Assembly (NCBI GenBank): GCA_937967645.1
Contig: CALBTT010000181.1
Span: forward strand, 1-64,000
Reading direction: 5' to 3'
Length of the DNA: 64,000 nt
DNA from: an uncultured Zoogloea sp.
GTDB taxonomy: Bacteria > Pseudomonadota > Gammaproteobacteria > Burkholderiales > Rhodocyclaceae
The position numbers were made by a program, and so were the translations under genes. The notes under the pieces were generated by a model. That model saw only the letters and a list, made by a program, of their open reading frames with translations, was not told the origin of the DNA and made no database searches. Below, piece after piece: positions 47,366-55,827 of this stretch (within the stretch, counting starts at the first letter, position 1; every line of letters starts with the position of its first letter).

Positions 47366-48250
47366 TCAGGCCGGCTTGCGCTGGAACTGGATGACAGAAC
47401 GCCCGTCCTCGGTGACCTTGGGCGCGGCTTTCCAGGCGTGGCCGTAGACCACTTCGACGCTGGCCGGCAGGCGCCCGTCGCGGCGCAGGGCTTCGTAAGC
47501 AGCTCGCAGGTGTTGCCAATGCGACTTGCCGGTGAGGCCGCGAGGCCGCCCGGTGGCGGCGTTGTTGCAGCCGCTGGCGCGGAGGTCGCGGAACAGGTCT
47601 TCCAGGCGTGTATAGGTGACGGTGATCATCTCCATGTCCATCACCGGATCGGAGAAGCCGGCGCCCACCAGGGCATCACCCAGGTCGTGCATGTCGATGA
47701 AGCGGTGCACGTGTTCGTGCGACGACGGCGGCAGCGCGCTGCGCAGCTCCTTCAGGGTGTCGGGGCCGAGGGTCGAGAACATCAGCAGGCCGCCCACCTC
47801 CAGCACCCGATTCAGTTCCTTGAGGGCTGGCAACGGATCGTGCAGCCAGTTGAGCATCAGGTTGGACCAGGCCAGCGAGATGCTGCCGCGGGCCAGGGGC
47901 AGGGCGCTGGCGTCAGCACACACGAAGTCGGGATCGGCGGGCTTGCCGAGGCGCATCAGGCGCTTGAGCAGGCCCCGCTCACCGCGGGCCTCGGCCAGCA
48001 TCGCCGGTGCGGCATCGACGGCGACGCGCTGTATGCCCGGGTAGCGCTCGCCGAGCGTGGGGAGGTCGGCACCCGGGCCGCAGCCCAGGTCGAGGATGCG
48101 CCGGGGCTCGACGCGGATGTACTCGAGGCGCTCGGCCATGCGGCGGGAGACCTCCCGGGCCAGGGCATCCACGGTGGCATAGCCGGCCGCAGCGTGCCCG
48201 GCCCGGCGGCGTACGAGCCGCGGGTCGAGCTGGAAGTCCGGCATGCTCAT
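47366..48250 (-). CDS. bioC: Malonyl-ACP O-methyltransferase BioC
   Basis: 294 residues, an S-adenosylmethionine methyltransferase with motif I ILDLGCGPGADLP near residue 46 and the BioC segments WSNLMLNWLHDP and LMFSTLGPDTLKELR. It methylates malonyl-ACP to start pimelate synthesis for biotin. Located 15 nt downstream of bioB. Confidence 0.92.
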   Translation of the reverse strand: MSMPDFQLDPRLVRRRAGHAAAGYATVDALAREVSRRMAERLEYIRVEPRRILDLGCGPGADLPTLGERYPGIQRVAVDAAPAMLAEARGERGLLKRLMRLGKPADPDFVCADASALPLARGSISLAWSNLMLNWLHDPLPALKELNRVLEVGGLLMFSTLGPDTLKELRSALPPSSHEHVHRFIDMHDLGDALVGAGFSDPVMDMEMITVTYTRLEDLFRDLRASGCNNAATGRPRGLTGKSHWQHLRAAYEALRRDGRLPASVEVVYGHAWKAAPKVTEDGRSVIQFQRKPA

Positions 48251-48265
48251 CGAGCGCGCTGCACC

Positions 48266-49252
48266 TTAGACGGACTTGAGGCCCAGGCGGGCGAACAGCT
48301 TGTCGTCGGCGTCGGCGTCGGGGTTGTCGGTGGTGAGCAGGCGCTCACCGTAGAAGATCGAGTTGGCGCCGGCCATGAAGCACAGGGCCTGGATGCCGTC
48401 GCCGAGTTCCTGGCGTCCGGCCGACAGGCGTACGTAGCTCTGCGGCATGGTGATGCGGGCGGCGGCGATCACGCGCACGAAGTCGAAAGGATCGATGGCT
48501 TCGTTGTTGCCCAGGGGCGTGCCTTCGACCTGCACCAGGTTGTTGATGGGCACGGAATCCGGCGGCGGGTTCATGTTGGCCAGCTCGGCGATCAGCGCCG
48601 CGCGGCTCTTCTTGGTCTCGCCGAGGCCGACGATGCCACCGCAGCACACGTTGATGCCGGCGTCACGCACCTTGTCGAGGGTGTCGAGGCGATCCTGCAG
48701 GGTGTGGGTGGTGATGATCTGGCCGTAGAACTCCGGCGAGGTGTCGATGTTGTGGTTGTAGTAGTCGAGGCCGGCGTCCTTCAGCTGTTCGGCCTGGCCG
48801 TCACGCAGCATGCCCAGGGTGACGCAGGTTTCCAGGCCCAGCTTCTTGACCTCGCGGACCATGTCGAGCACCGGCGCCAGGTCCTTCTCCTTCGGGCCGC
48901 GCCAGGCAGCGCCCATGCAGAAGCGCGAGGCACCCTTGGCCTTGGCGGCGCGGGCGTTGTCGAGCACTTCGTTCAGCGGCAGCAGGGCTTCCTTCTCGAG
49001 GCCGGTGTCGTAGCGCGACGACTGGGAGCAGTAGCCACAGTCTTCAGAACACCCGCCGGTCTTGATGGACAGCAGGGTGGAGCGCTGCACGGCATTGGGG
49101 TCGAAGTGCTCGCGGTGCACCTGCTGGGCGCGGAACAGGAGATCATTGAAAGGCAGGGCGAACAAGGCCTCGACTTCGGCGACGCTCCAGCGCTTGCGGG
49201 CGGGGACGTTGGCGGTGGCGGGGCTCTCTGCCTGGGCGACGGTTGCGGTCAT
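48266..49252 (-). CDS. bioB: Biotin synthase
   Basis: 328 residues, a radical-SAM enzyme with the [11 protein letters not shown] cluster motif near residue 68-78 and further conserved cysteines ([20 protein letters not shown]). It inserts sulfur into dethiobiotin. It heads bioB-bioC-HAD on the minus strand, divergent from comF. bioF, bioD and bioA are not here. Confidence 0.97.
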   Translation of the reverse strand: MTATVAQAESPATANVPARKRWSVAEVEALFALPFNDLLFRAQQVHREHFDPNAVQRSTLLSIKTGGCSEDCGYCSQSSRYDTGLEKEALLPLNEVLDNARAAKAKGASRFCMGAAWRGPKEKDLAPVLDMVREVKKLGLETCVTLGMLRDGQAEQLKDAGLDYYNHNIDTSPEFYGQIITTHTLQDRLDTLDKVRDAGINVCCGGIVGLGETKKSRAALIAELANMNPPPDSVPINNLVQVEGTPLGNNEAIDPFDFVRVIAAARITMPQSYVRLSAGRQELGDGIQALCFMAGANSIFYGERLLTTDNPDADADDKLFARLGLKSV

Positions 49253-49275
49253 GGTCTTGCACCCTTATTGTGGCT

Positions 49276-49290
49276 GTAATTATAAATTAC
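49276..49290 (-). promoter_or_regulatory. Palindrome and -10 in the bioB-comF gap
   Basis: GTAATT-ATA-AATTAC is a perfect six-pair dyad that includes a TATAAT on the minus strand (49284-49279), a candidate -10 for bioB. The dyad over a -10 could be a repressor site. The -35 region is poor. Confidence 0.4.
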
Positions 49291-49323
49291 GAAGCCTTTT
49301 AGTTTCCCTGAAGGGGTCCGGAG

Positions 49324-50034
49324 TTGTCAAATCAAGCGCTTTGGCGGCGTCGTGGGCTGGACAGCGTGCTGCGTATCCTGCTGCCCCAGCAGTGCTTCGC
49401 CTGCGGAGCCGGGAGTGGTGACGACGTACTCTGCCGGACCTGCCAGGCAGACTTGCCGGGCGTTGGGCGGACGCGCTGTCCGGTGTGTGCCTTGCCGGCT
49501 CCGGCGGAGCAGGTCTGCGGAGCCTGCCTGGCCCACGTTCCACCCTATGAGGCCACCCTGGCGTGCCTTGATTACGCCTTTCCGGTGGATCGGATCGTCC
49601 AGGCGCTGAAGTATGCGCACCGGCTTGTGGTGGTGCGGCTGTTCATCGACCTGATGACCCGGCAGCCTGCGCCCGAGGCGGACCTGGTGTTGCCGATGCC
49701 CCTGCATGAGGCCCGCCTGCGTCAGCGCGGCTTCAATCAGGCTGCCGAGTTGGCCCGGCCGCTGGCACGCCGCTGGGGGGTGCCGGTGTTGCTGGACGGG
49801 GTGGTGCGGGACCTGGATACCCGTCCCCAGGCCGCGCTGCCCTGGGCCGAACGGGCCGCCAACATGCGCGGGGCTTTCCGGGTGACGCGGCCTCTCGAGG
49901 GGCTGCGCATCGTGGTGCTGGATGATGTGATGACGACCGGGGCCAGCCTGGCCGAGCTGGCGCGGAGCCTGAAGGCGGCAGGGGCGGCCAGGGTGGAGAA
50001 CCGGATCGTGGCGCGGACGCCGCCGCCGGCTTGA
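49324..50034 (+). CDS. comF: ComF-family amidophosphoribosyltransferase-like protein
   Basis: 236 residues from a TTG start; the start is uncertain, as no well-spaced ribosome-binding site is visible. N-terminal zinc-type cysteine pairs (CFACGAG, CRTCQ, CPVC, CGAC) precede a phosphoribosyltransferase domain with the PRPP-binding segment IVVLDDVMTTGASLAEL. ComF proteins are linked to DNA uptake in competent bacteria, though their enzyme activity is unclear. Confidence 0.88.
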   Translation: MSNQALWRRRGLDSVLRILLPQQCFACGAGSGDDVLCRTCQADLPGVGRTRCPVCALPAPAEQVCGACLAHVPPYEATLACLDYAFPVDRIVQALKYAHRLVVVRLFIDLMTRQPAPEADLVLPMPLHEARLRQRGFNQAAELARPLARRWGVPVLLDGVVRDLDTRPQAALPWAERAANMRGAFRVTRPLEGLRIVVLDDVMTTGASLAELARSLKAAGAARVENRIVARTPPPA

Positions 50035-50067
50035 TGGAAGGGCGGGGGGCGGGCACAATCCGCGCCC

Positions 50068-50532
50068 ATGTTCCATGTCGTCCTGCATCAGCCGGAGATC
50101 CCTCCCAACACCGGCAACATCATGCGCATGTGCGCCAACTCCGGCGCGCGTCTGCATCTCGTTGAACCCCTGGGTTTCACCCTGGAGGAAAAGCAGCTCG
50201 TCCGCGCGGGCCTGGATTACCGCGACATGGCGGTGGTGACGGTGCACCCGGACTGGGCTGCCTGCCGCGCCGCCCTGGCGGGGCAGCGCATGTTTGCGCT
50301 GACCTCCCATGGTGGGCGGAGTTACGCGGAGGTGCCCTTCGAGACGGGGGATGTATTCGTTTTCGGGTCGGAGTCCAGTGGCCTGCCCGCAGCCCTGCAC
50401 GAGGAGTTCGGCAATGAGCGGCGCCTGCGCATCCCGATGCGGCCAGACAACCGTAGCCTGAATCTTTCCAACGCCGCTGCGGTGGTGGTCTACGAAGCCT
50501 GGCGCCAACTCGGCTTTGCCGGCGGCGCCTGA
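50068..50532 (+). CDS. trmL: tRNA (cytidine/uridine-2'-O-)-methyltransferase TrmL
   Basis: 154 residues, a SPOUT methyltransferase with a C-terminal knot: VFGSESSGLPA, RIPMRPDNRSLNLSNAAAVVVYEAWRQ. The N-terminus HQPEIPPNTGNIMRMCANSGARLHL is typical of TrmL, which 2'-O-methylates the wobble base of certain tRNA-Leu. It lies 33 nt after comF. Confidence 0.95.
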   Translation: MFHVVLHQPEIPPNTGNIMRMCANSGARLHLVEPLGFTLEEKQLVRAGLDYRDMAVVTVHPDWAACRAALAGQRMFALTSHGGRSYAEVPFETGDVFVFGSESSGLPAALHEEFGNERRLRIPMRPDNRSLNLSNAAAVVVYEAWRQLGFAGGA

Positions 50533-50533
50533 G

Positions 50534-50555
50534 CCGGGCGTCCTGCGACGCCCGG
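50534..50555. terminator. Stem-loop between convergent trmL and gpsA
   Basis: CCGGGCGTC (50534-50542) pairs perfectly with GACGCCCGG (50547-50555) around CTGC. There is no T-tract, so it may need Rho or act only as a transcript end stabiliser. It could serve both strands. Confidence 0.55.
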
Positions 50556-50562
50556 GCGGGGC

Positions 50563-51543
50563 TTATTCCTGTTTCGGGTCGCGCGCCAGCAGTTGTTCCA
50601 CCGCGTCCCGGGCCGACAGGGTGCCGGCCAGCACGCCAGCGACGGCCAGCGTGATGGGCATGTCCACCCCCAGGCGGGTCGACAGGGCGGCCACCTCCCG
50701 GGCGGTGCTGACGCCTTCGGCCACATGGCCAAGGGCCTGCAGGATGTCGGGCAGGGTCTTGCCTTCCGCCAGCATCAGGCCGACCCGGCGGTTGCGGGAC
50801 AGGTCCCCGGTGCAGGTGAGCACCAGGTCGCCCAGGCCGGCGAGGCCCATGAAGGTGTCCCGGCGGGCGCCGAGGGCGACGCCCAGGCGGGTGATTTCGG
50901 CCAGCCCGCGGGTGATCAGGGCCGCCCGGGCATTGAGGCCGAAACCCATGCCGTCGGCCACGCCGGCGGCGATCGCCATGACGTTCTTGACGGCGCCGCC
51001 CACTTCCGCCCCGACCAGGTCGTCGTTGGCGTAGAGGCGCAGGCGGTTGTTGTGAAGGGCCTGTACCCAGTGGCGGGCGAATTCGATGTTGCTCGCCGCG
51101 AGGGTGATGGCCGCCGGCAGTCCCTGGGCCACCTCGGCGGCAAAGCTGGGGCCGCTGAGGACACCACAGGGTGCGTCGGGCCCCAGTTCTTCGGCGACGA
51201 TCTGGTGCGGGAGCTTGGTGGTCCCCGCTTCGAGGCCTTTACAGGCCCACAGCAGCGGGGTGCCTGGGGCGGCTGCGCGCAAGGCGCGCGCGGTGTCGCG
51301 CAGGCCCGCCAGCGGGGTGACGACCAGGTGCAGGTCCGCTTCAGCGGCTTCGGCCAGGTCCTGGGTGAAGCGCATGTCCTCGGCGAGGCGGACGCCCGGC
51401 AGATAGCGGCGGTTTTCGCCGTCCCGGCGCAGGGCCTCGATCTCGGAAGCTTCGCGGCTCCACAGGGTGATGGCGTGGTTGCGGCTGAAGGCGATGGCCA
51501 GGGCCGTGCCCCAGGCGCCGGCGCCGAATACGGCAATACGCAT
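50563..51543 (-). CDS. gpsA: Glycerol-3-phosphate dehydrogenase [NAD(P)+]
   Basis: 326 residues with the N-terminal dinucleotide fold [10 protein letters not shown] and the GpsA segments [20 protein letters not shown] and [20 protein letters not shown], including the catalytic Lys. It supplies glycerol 3-phosphate for phospholipids. It is the last gene of the ArsR-rhodanese-grxC-secB-SH3-gpsA run. Confidence 0.97.
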   Translation of the reverse strand: MRIAVFGAGAWGTALAIAFSRNHAITLWSREASEIEALRRDGENRRYLPGVRLAEDMRFTQDLAEAAEADLHLVVTPLAGLRDTARALRAAAPGTPLLWACKGLEAGTTKLPHQIVAEELGPDAPCGVLSGPSFAAEVAQGLPAAITLAASNIEFARHWVQALHNNRLRLYANDDLVGAEVGGAVKNVMAIAAGVADGMGFGLNARAALITRGLAEITRLGVALGARRDTFMGLAGLGDLVLTCTGDLSRNRRVGLMLAEGKTLPDILQALGHVAEGVSTAREVAALSTRLGVDMPITLAVAGVLAGTLSARDAVEQLLARDPKQE

Positions 51544-51548
51544 GGCGT

Positions 51549-52001
51549 TCAGAGCCCCCAGACCTGATTGACGCGGATGAATCCGGTGGTGCCATCCCGG
51601 TGCCTGACCTTGACCCAGCCATCGGTCGGCTTGTCGGCAAGCTCGAGGACGATGTCCTTGATGGCTTCGAAGGCCAGCGGTGAGCCGTTGTCGGGCTTCT
51701 GGCGAATTTCGGCCTTGGGGACGGTCACGATCAGGGTCCGCTTTTCCGAGAGCTGCCGGCGTTCCAGCCAGAGCAGGCTTCCGGAGGGCTCGCGGACCTT
51801 GACCCAGCGGTCGATGTTCACCACGGTCTCAACCGGGGTGTAGCGCTGGATCACGAAGAGTGGCTTGCCCTGCTTGGACGGCGCATCGTAGAGGATGGCC
51901 GGCTCGGCGAGGGAGCGGAAGTCCGAAGCGCCGGCGCCTGCCGCAGCCAGAGCGAGCGGCAGGGTCCACAGCGCCGCGGTGAGGGAGCGGCGCAAGGGCA
52001 T
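51549..52001 (-). CDS. Exported SH3-domain protein
   Basis: 150 residues with a signal peptide ([20 protein letters not shown]) and two bacterial SH3 segments (about 30-80 and 85-150: [21 protein letters not shown] and [20 protein letters not shown]). Such domains bind peptidoglycan or partner proteins in the periplasm. Its ATG overlaps the secB stop. Function unknown, but secB-SH3-gpsA order is common in betaproteobacteria. Confidence 0.8.
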   Translation of the reverse strand: MPLRRSLTAALWTLPLALAAAGAGASDFRSLAEPAILYDAPSKQGKPLFVIQRYTPVETVVNIDRWVKVREPSGSLLWLERRQLSEKRTLIVTVPKAEIRQKPDNGSPLAFEAIKDIVLELADKPTDGWVKVRHRDGTTGFIRVNQVWGL

Positions 52002-52468
52002 TACTGGATGGTCGCTTCTGCGCCGGCCTGTTCGGCGGCTTGCTGGCGGTTCTGCTGGAACAGCGCCTCGAAGTTGACCGGAGCCAGGATCACCGGCTGG
52101 AAGCCGGCGCGTGCCACGGCGTCGGACACGGCTTCGCGGGCGTAGGGGAAGAGGATGTTGGCGCAGCCGATCATCATGATGGGCTCGAGGTCTTCATCCG
52201 GCACATTGCGGATCTGGAAGATGCCGGCCTGGGCCACTTCGACCAGGAACACGGTCTTGTCGCCCGGCAGCTGGGCGGTGACGGTGACGGTCAGGTTCAC
52301 TTCGAACACGCCTTCGTCAACCGGGTTGCCTTCGGTGCGCAGTTGCACGTTGATCTGGGGGGTTTCACGCTCCAGGAAAATCTTGGGGGCGTTCGGCACC
52401 TCCACGGACAGATCCTTGACGTAGAGCTTTTCGATGGAGAAGACGGGTTGTTGCGCGGTTTCGGACAT
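52001..52468 (-). CDS. secB: Protein-export chaperone SecB
   Basis: 155 residues from the ATG at 52468. It has the SecB pattern FSIEKLYVKDLSVEVPNAP and a hydrophobic-groove stretch, with LFPYAREAVSDAVARAGFQPVILAPVNF at the C-terminal side. It keeps preproteins unfolded for SecA. AAAGGAG lies in the leader region. It is 35 nt downstream of grxC. Confidence 0.97.
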   Translation of the reverse strand: MSETAQQPVFSIEKLYVKDLSVEVPNAPKIFLERETPQINVQLRTEGNPVDEGVFEVNLTVTVTAQLPGDKTVFLVEVAQAGIFQIRNVPDEDLEPIMMIGCANILFPYAREAVSDAVARAGFQPVILAPVNFEALFQQNRQQAAEQAGAEATIQ

Positions 52469-52503
52469 GGTGGTTTTTCCGTGGATGAAAGGAGGAGGGC
52501 TGA

Positions 52504-52773
52504 TCAGATGGCTTCGCCGCGAAGCAGCGGATCGAGCTTTCCGGCGTGGTCGAGGGCGAACAGATCGTCGCAGCCGCCCACGTGATAGTCGCCGATGAAG
52601 ATCTGCGGCACGGTCCGACGGCCGGTGCGGGCCATCATTTCGTCCCGACGCTCGGGGTCGGTGTCGATGCGGACCTTTTCGATGTCGGTCACGCCCTTGC
52701 GGCGCAGGAGGCCTTCGGCCCGCACGCAGTAGGGGCAGACAGCCGTTGCATACATGAGGATCTTGGGTTCCAT
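52504..52773 (-). CDS. grxC: Glutaredoxin 3
   Basis: 89 residues from the ATG at 52773. CPYC (residues 13-16), the TVPQIFI cis-proline loop and GGCDDLFALD mark a dithiol glutaredoxin of the GrxC type. It reduces protein disulfides and glutathione mixed disulfides. It is 5 nt downstream of the rhodanese gene and probably co-transcribed. Confidence 0.95.
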   Translation of the reverse strand: MEPKILMYATAVCPYCVRAEGLLRRKGVTDIEKVRIDTDPERRDEMMARTGRRTVPQIFIGDYHVGGCDDLFALDHAGKLDPLLRGEAI

Positions 52774-52778
52774 GGCGC

Positions 52779-53192
52779 TCACTTCTTTTTCTTGCTGCGA
52801 CTGACCGGCATGCCAGCCTGTTCCCAGGCTGCGATGCCACCTTCGAGGTTGTGTACCTGCGTGAAGCCGGCCTTGCGCAGGATGTCGCAGGCGGAGGCCG
52901 AGCGGCTGCCGGTCTGGCAGTTGAGGATGACAGGCTTGTCTTTCAGCTTGTCGAGCTCGCCGAGGCGCTTGTCGAGTTCGGCGAGGGGGATGTGCTGGGC
53001 GTTCAGGAGATGGCCTGCGGCATATTCGCCGGCATCCCGCACGTCGATGACGACGGCGTCGCTGCGGTTGATGAGCTGGGTAGCCTGGGCCGGGCTGATG
53101 CCCCGGCTGCCGCGCACCGATGTAACGACGAGCAGCGTGCCGCTGACGGCTGCCAAGGCGGCCCAATACCAGTTTTGCTGGATGAATTCCAC
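52779..53192 (-). CDS. Membrane-anchored rhodanese-like protein
   Basis: 137 residues: an N-terminal hydrophobic helix (about residues 6-25), then one rhodanese domain. The active-site loop is NCQTGSRSASAC with catalytic Cys (NCQTGSR), the persulfide-carrying type. Rhodaneses move sulfane sulfur. It sits between an ArsR-type regulator with BigR-like cysteines and glutaredoxin 3, which fits a sulfur/thiol-stress role. Confidence 0.92.
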   Translation of the reverse strand: MEFIQQNWYWAALAAVSGTLLVVTSVRGSRGISPAQATQLINRSDAVVIDVRDAGEYAAGHLLNAQHIPLAELDKRLGELDKLKDKPVILNCQTGSRSASACDILRKAGFTQVHNLEGGIAAWEQAGMPVSRSKKKK

Positions 53193-53217
53193 TGAAAAGA
53201 CTCCGGAGCTTAAGGGT

Positions 53218-53532
53218 TCAGTCGTCCCGGCAGAACACTTCGCGCATCATGCCGATCAACTGCAGCGTGCGTGGATCGCCAACCCGGTAATACACCCGGT
53301 TGGCATCCTTGCGGGTCAACAGGACTTCCTTGTCGCGCAGGATGGCCAGATGCTGCGATATGTTGCTCTGGGATGTGCCGACGGCCTCGACGATGTCCTG
53401 CACGCAGACTTCCTCGCTCCCCACCACGCACAGGATCTTCAGACGCAAGGGATGCGAGATGGCCTTGAGGGCCCGCGCGGCGGTCTCGATGTGCTCCTGC
53501 TTGGCGATGAGGTCTACGATGTCGGTCTTCAC
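53218..53532 (-). CDS. ArsR-family regulator with BigR/SqrR-like cysteines
   Basis: 104 residues from a GTG at 53532. A winged-helix ArsR protein: ALKAISHPLRLKIL, then recognition helix TSQSNISQHLAILRDKEV and wing VYYRVG. The metal motif ELCVCDL of SmtB/ArsR is altered to EVCVQDI. Instead Cys35 (in LKILCVV) and Cys101 (in VFCRDD) align with the redox cysteines of BigR/SqrR persulfide sensors as I recall them. It lies 25 nt upstream of the rhodanese gene, on the same strand. Family certain; persulfide sensing inferred. Confidence 0.85.
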   Translation of the reverse strand: MKTDIVDLIAKQEHIETAARALKAISHPLRLKILCVVGSEEVCVQDIVEAVGTSQSNISQHLAILRDKEVLLTRKDANRVYYRVGDPRTLQLIGMMREVFCRDD

Positions 53533-53859
53533 GAATGGCGTGGATGAACTTGGGTAAAAAATTGATGTCGGGGAAAGTCGGAACGAACTGACCTGGTTTT
53601 TATGTGGCCTGACCGACCGATTGAGGTATCGGCAGGTCTCGTAAAATACCACTTTTCGCGTTGCGGGTGCGCAGCGGCCTGTGTTGACCTCGCCGTCGCC
53701 GCCCTTCCACCTGGCGGGAATGTGGGGGTGGGTGGGTGCCGGGGCCGGCGAAGGAGTGGGGCGCCTTTCCGGTTTATACTTCCAACCCTTATTGAAGAGC
53801 CCATGGCGGGCGCGAGAAGGTGACCGGAGCCTGCCCTCCGGCACCACGACGGAGACTTT
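53533..53859. promoter_or_regulatory. Divergent ArsR/protease regulatory region
   Basis: No gene in 327 nt. A 28-bp imperfect palindrome (53611-53638: GACC-GA-CCGAT, loop TGAGGT, ATCGG-CA-GGTC) lies midway and is followed by TAAAAT (53642-53647), a possible -10 for the protease gene. TATACT at 53775-53780 is a second -10 candidate. An AT-rich stretch (53558-53570) lies upstream of the ArsR start. The palindrome could bind the ArsR-type regulator. Confidence 0.4.
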
Positions 53860-55290
53860 ATGCGCAGCAAACTGCAACAGGCCGGCCTGGTGTTCACCGG
53901 GCTTTGTGCGGGTGTCCTGATCAGCCTCAATTTTTCGGCCAACGCGGACAAGAACGCCGCGCTCGCACCGCTGCCCGTCGAGGAGCTGCGCAACCTCGCG
54001 GATGTCTTCAATGCCATCAAGCAGGGCTACGTGGAACCCGTGGAGGACAAGAAGCTGATCACCCATGCGATCAGCGGCATGCTCTCCAACCTCGACCCCC
54101 ATTCGGCCTATCTGGACGCGGAGGCTTTCAAGGAGCTACAGGTCGGTACCCAGGGCGAGTTTGGCGGCCTGGGGATCGAGGTGGGCTCCGAGGACGGCTA
54201 CGTCAAGGTGATCTCGCCCATCGAGGATACCCCGGCCTTTCGGGCCGGCATCAAGGCGGGTGACCTGATCATCAAGCTCGACGACACCTCGGTGAAGGGG
54301 ATGTCCCTCAACGATGCGGTCAAGAAGATGCGCGGCAAGCCCAAGACCTCGATCGTGCTGACCATCGCGCGCAAGGGCGAGGCCAAGCCCATCACCGTGA
54401 CCCTGGTGCGGGAGGTGATCAAGGTCCAGAGCGTCAAGTCGAAGCTTGTCGAGCCCGGCTATGGCTATGTGCGGGTCGTGCAGTTCCAGGAGCAGACCGC
54501 CGCCTCCCTCGTCCAGCACCTGGAGAAGCTCGTCAAGCAGGGTGAGCTGAAGGGGCTGGTGCTCGATCTGCGCAATGATCCGGGTGGCCTCCTGAACGGG
54601 GCGGTGGGTGTGTCTGCGGCCTTCCTGCCGCCCAAGGCGCTGGTGGTGTCTACCGACGGGCGCACCGAGGACGCCAAGCGTAAGTATCTTGCGGTACCGG
54701 AAGACTACCTGCGTGGCGTGCGCGACGATTACATCCGCAATGTGCCGGCGTCGATCAAGACCGTGCCGATGGTGGTGCTGGTCAATGGCGGTTCGGCGTC
54801 TGCCTCGGAGATCGTGGCAGGGGCGCTGCAGGATCACAAGCGCGCCGTGGTGATGGGCACCCAGAGCTTCGGCAAGGGCTCGGTGCAGACCATCATTCCG
54901 CTCAACAGCAACTCGGCGATCAAGCTCACCACCGCCCGCTATTTCACCCCCAACGGTCGCTCCATCCAGGCCAAGGGCATCGTGCCCGACATCGTTGTCG
55001 AGGAGTCGCCCAACGGTGCCTCCCGCGAACGTCTGCGGGAAGCGGATCTCGAGCGCCACCTGAGCAATGGCAAGGAGCCGGAGGCGCCGCGTGGCGAGGT
55101 GGTCCCGGCGGTGCCCCGCAAGGACGTGCCGCCCAAGGGCAAGGACAAGGAGCGCGAGAAGGACAAGCCGAAGGACGAGGCTGAAGAGTCCAAGCCGCCC
55201 TTCGAGATTGCCGGCAAGGATGACTACCAGCTGGCCCAGGCGGTCAATTTGCTCAAGGGGCTGCAGATCCTCCAGAATAGTGGCAAGTGA
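53860..55290 (+). CDS. ctpA: C-terminal processing protease (S41 family)
   Basis: 476 residues: a signal or anchor segment (residues 6-30), a PDZ domain (about 90-175, GEFGGLGIEV...SPAFRAGIKAGDLII-like), and an S41 catalytic core with Ser in GGSASASEI and Lys in FGKGSVQT. The C-terminus from about 395 is a low-complexity Lys/Glu/Pro/Asp-rich stretch. It trims periplasmic substrates such as peptidoglycan hydrolases. GGAGAC precedes the ATG. Confidence 0.94.
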   Translation: MRSKLQQAGLVFTGLCAGVLISLNFSANADKNAALAPLPVEELRNLADVFNAIKQGYVEPVEDKKLITHAISGMLSNLDPHSAYLDAEAFKELQVGTQGEFGGLGIEVGSEDGYVKVISPIEDTPAFRAGIKAGDLIIKLDDTSVKGMSLNDAVKKMRGKPKTSIVLTIARKGEAKPITVTLVREVIKVQSVKSKLVEPGYGYVRVVQFQEQTAASLVQHLEKLVKQGELKGLVLDLRNDPGGLLNGAVGVSAAFLPPKALVVSTDGRTEDAKRKYLAVPEDYLRGVRDDYIRNVPASIKTVPMVVLVNGGSASASEIVAGALQDHKRAVVMGTQSFGKGSVQTIIPLNSNSAIKLTTARYFTPNGRSIQAKGIVPDIVVEESPNGASRERLREADLERHLSNGKEPEAPRGEVVPAVPRKDVPPKGKDKEREKDKPKDEAEESKPPFEIAGKDDYQLAQAVNLLKGLQILQNSGK

Positions 55291-55311
55291 TTCCGACGGC
55301 GGGGGGGCTGA

Positions 55312-55764
55312 ATGCGACGTGAGACTGCTTACAAGCTGGCTGGGCGCAGACATGGCAACCCGCATCAGGCGGCGGCCGGTGTTCTGAAGACCCGGGAGAT
55401 CCGCTTCAAGCCCTGGCCTGCTGATCAGGTCGTTCAGGCCGGGCGCTCACTGGCCGCATTGCGCGGGGTGCAGGTCGAGTCGGGGCGTGACCCCCTGAGC
55501 CTGATCATCCATTACAACGTTCTCGATTTCACCCTCGAGCTGCTGGAGGAGGCGCTGGTCACCGCGGGCTTCCAGCTCGAGCGGACCTTGCTGATCCGCC
55601 TGCATCGGGCGCTGATCTATTACGTCGAGGAGACCCAGGTGCATAACCTGCGTTCTCCGGAGCGCCTGATCAAGCAGTCCCACGAGGTCTATGTGCAGGC
55701 CTACTCCGCTCATCCCCACGGGGATCACGACGACACGCCGCCGGATCTTCGCGAATACCGGTAG
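55312..55764 (+). CDS. Hypothetical protein, ferredoxin-like fold suspected
   Basis: 150 residues, soluble, with no signal peptide. The middle segment (SLIIHYNVLDFTLELLEEALVTAGF, near 62-86) has the strand-helix rhythm of heavy-metal-associated or similar ferredoxin-like folds but no CxxC. The C-terminal end is acidic with a histidine pair. I do not recognise a named family. It lies 21 nt after ctpA and 63 nt before the MoeB-like gene, so it may be co-transcribed with both. The start is uncertain. Confidence 0.55.
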   Translation: MRRETAYKLAGRRHGNPHQAAAGVLKTREIRFKPWPADQVVQAGRSLAALRGVQVESGRDPLSLIIHYNVLDFTLELLEEALVTAGFQLERTLLIRLHRALIYYVEETQVHNLRSPERLIKQSHEVYVQAYSAHPHGDHDDTPPDLREYR

Positions 55765-55827
55765 GGCGTGTCCGGGCTTCCCTTGTTCCGGATGGGGTCT
55801 CCCCACCATTGATTGTGCCCATCAACC

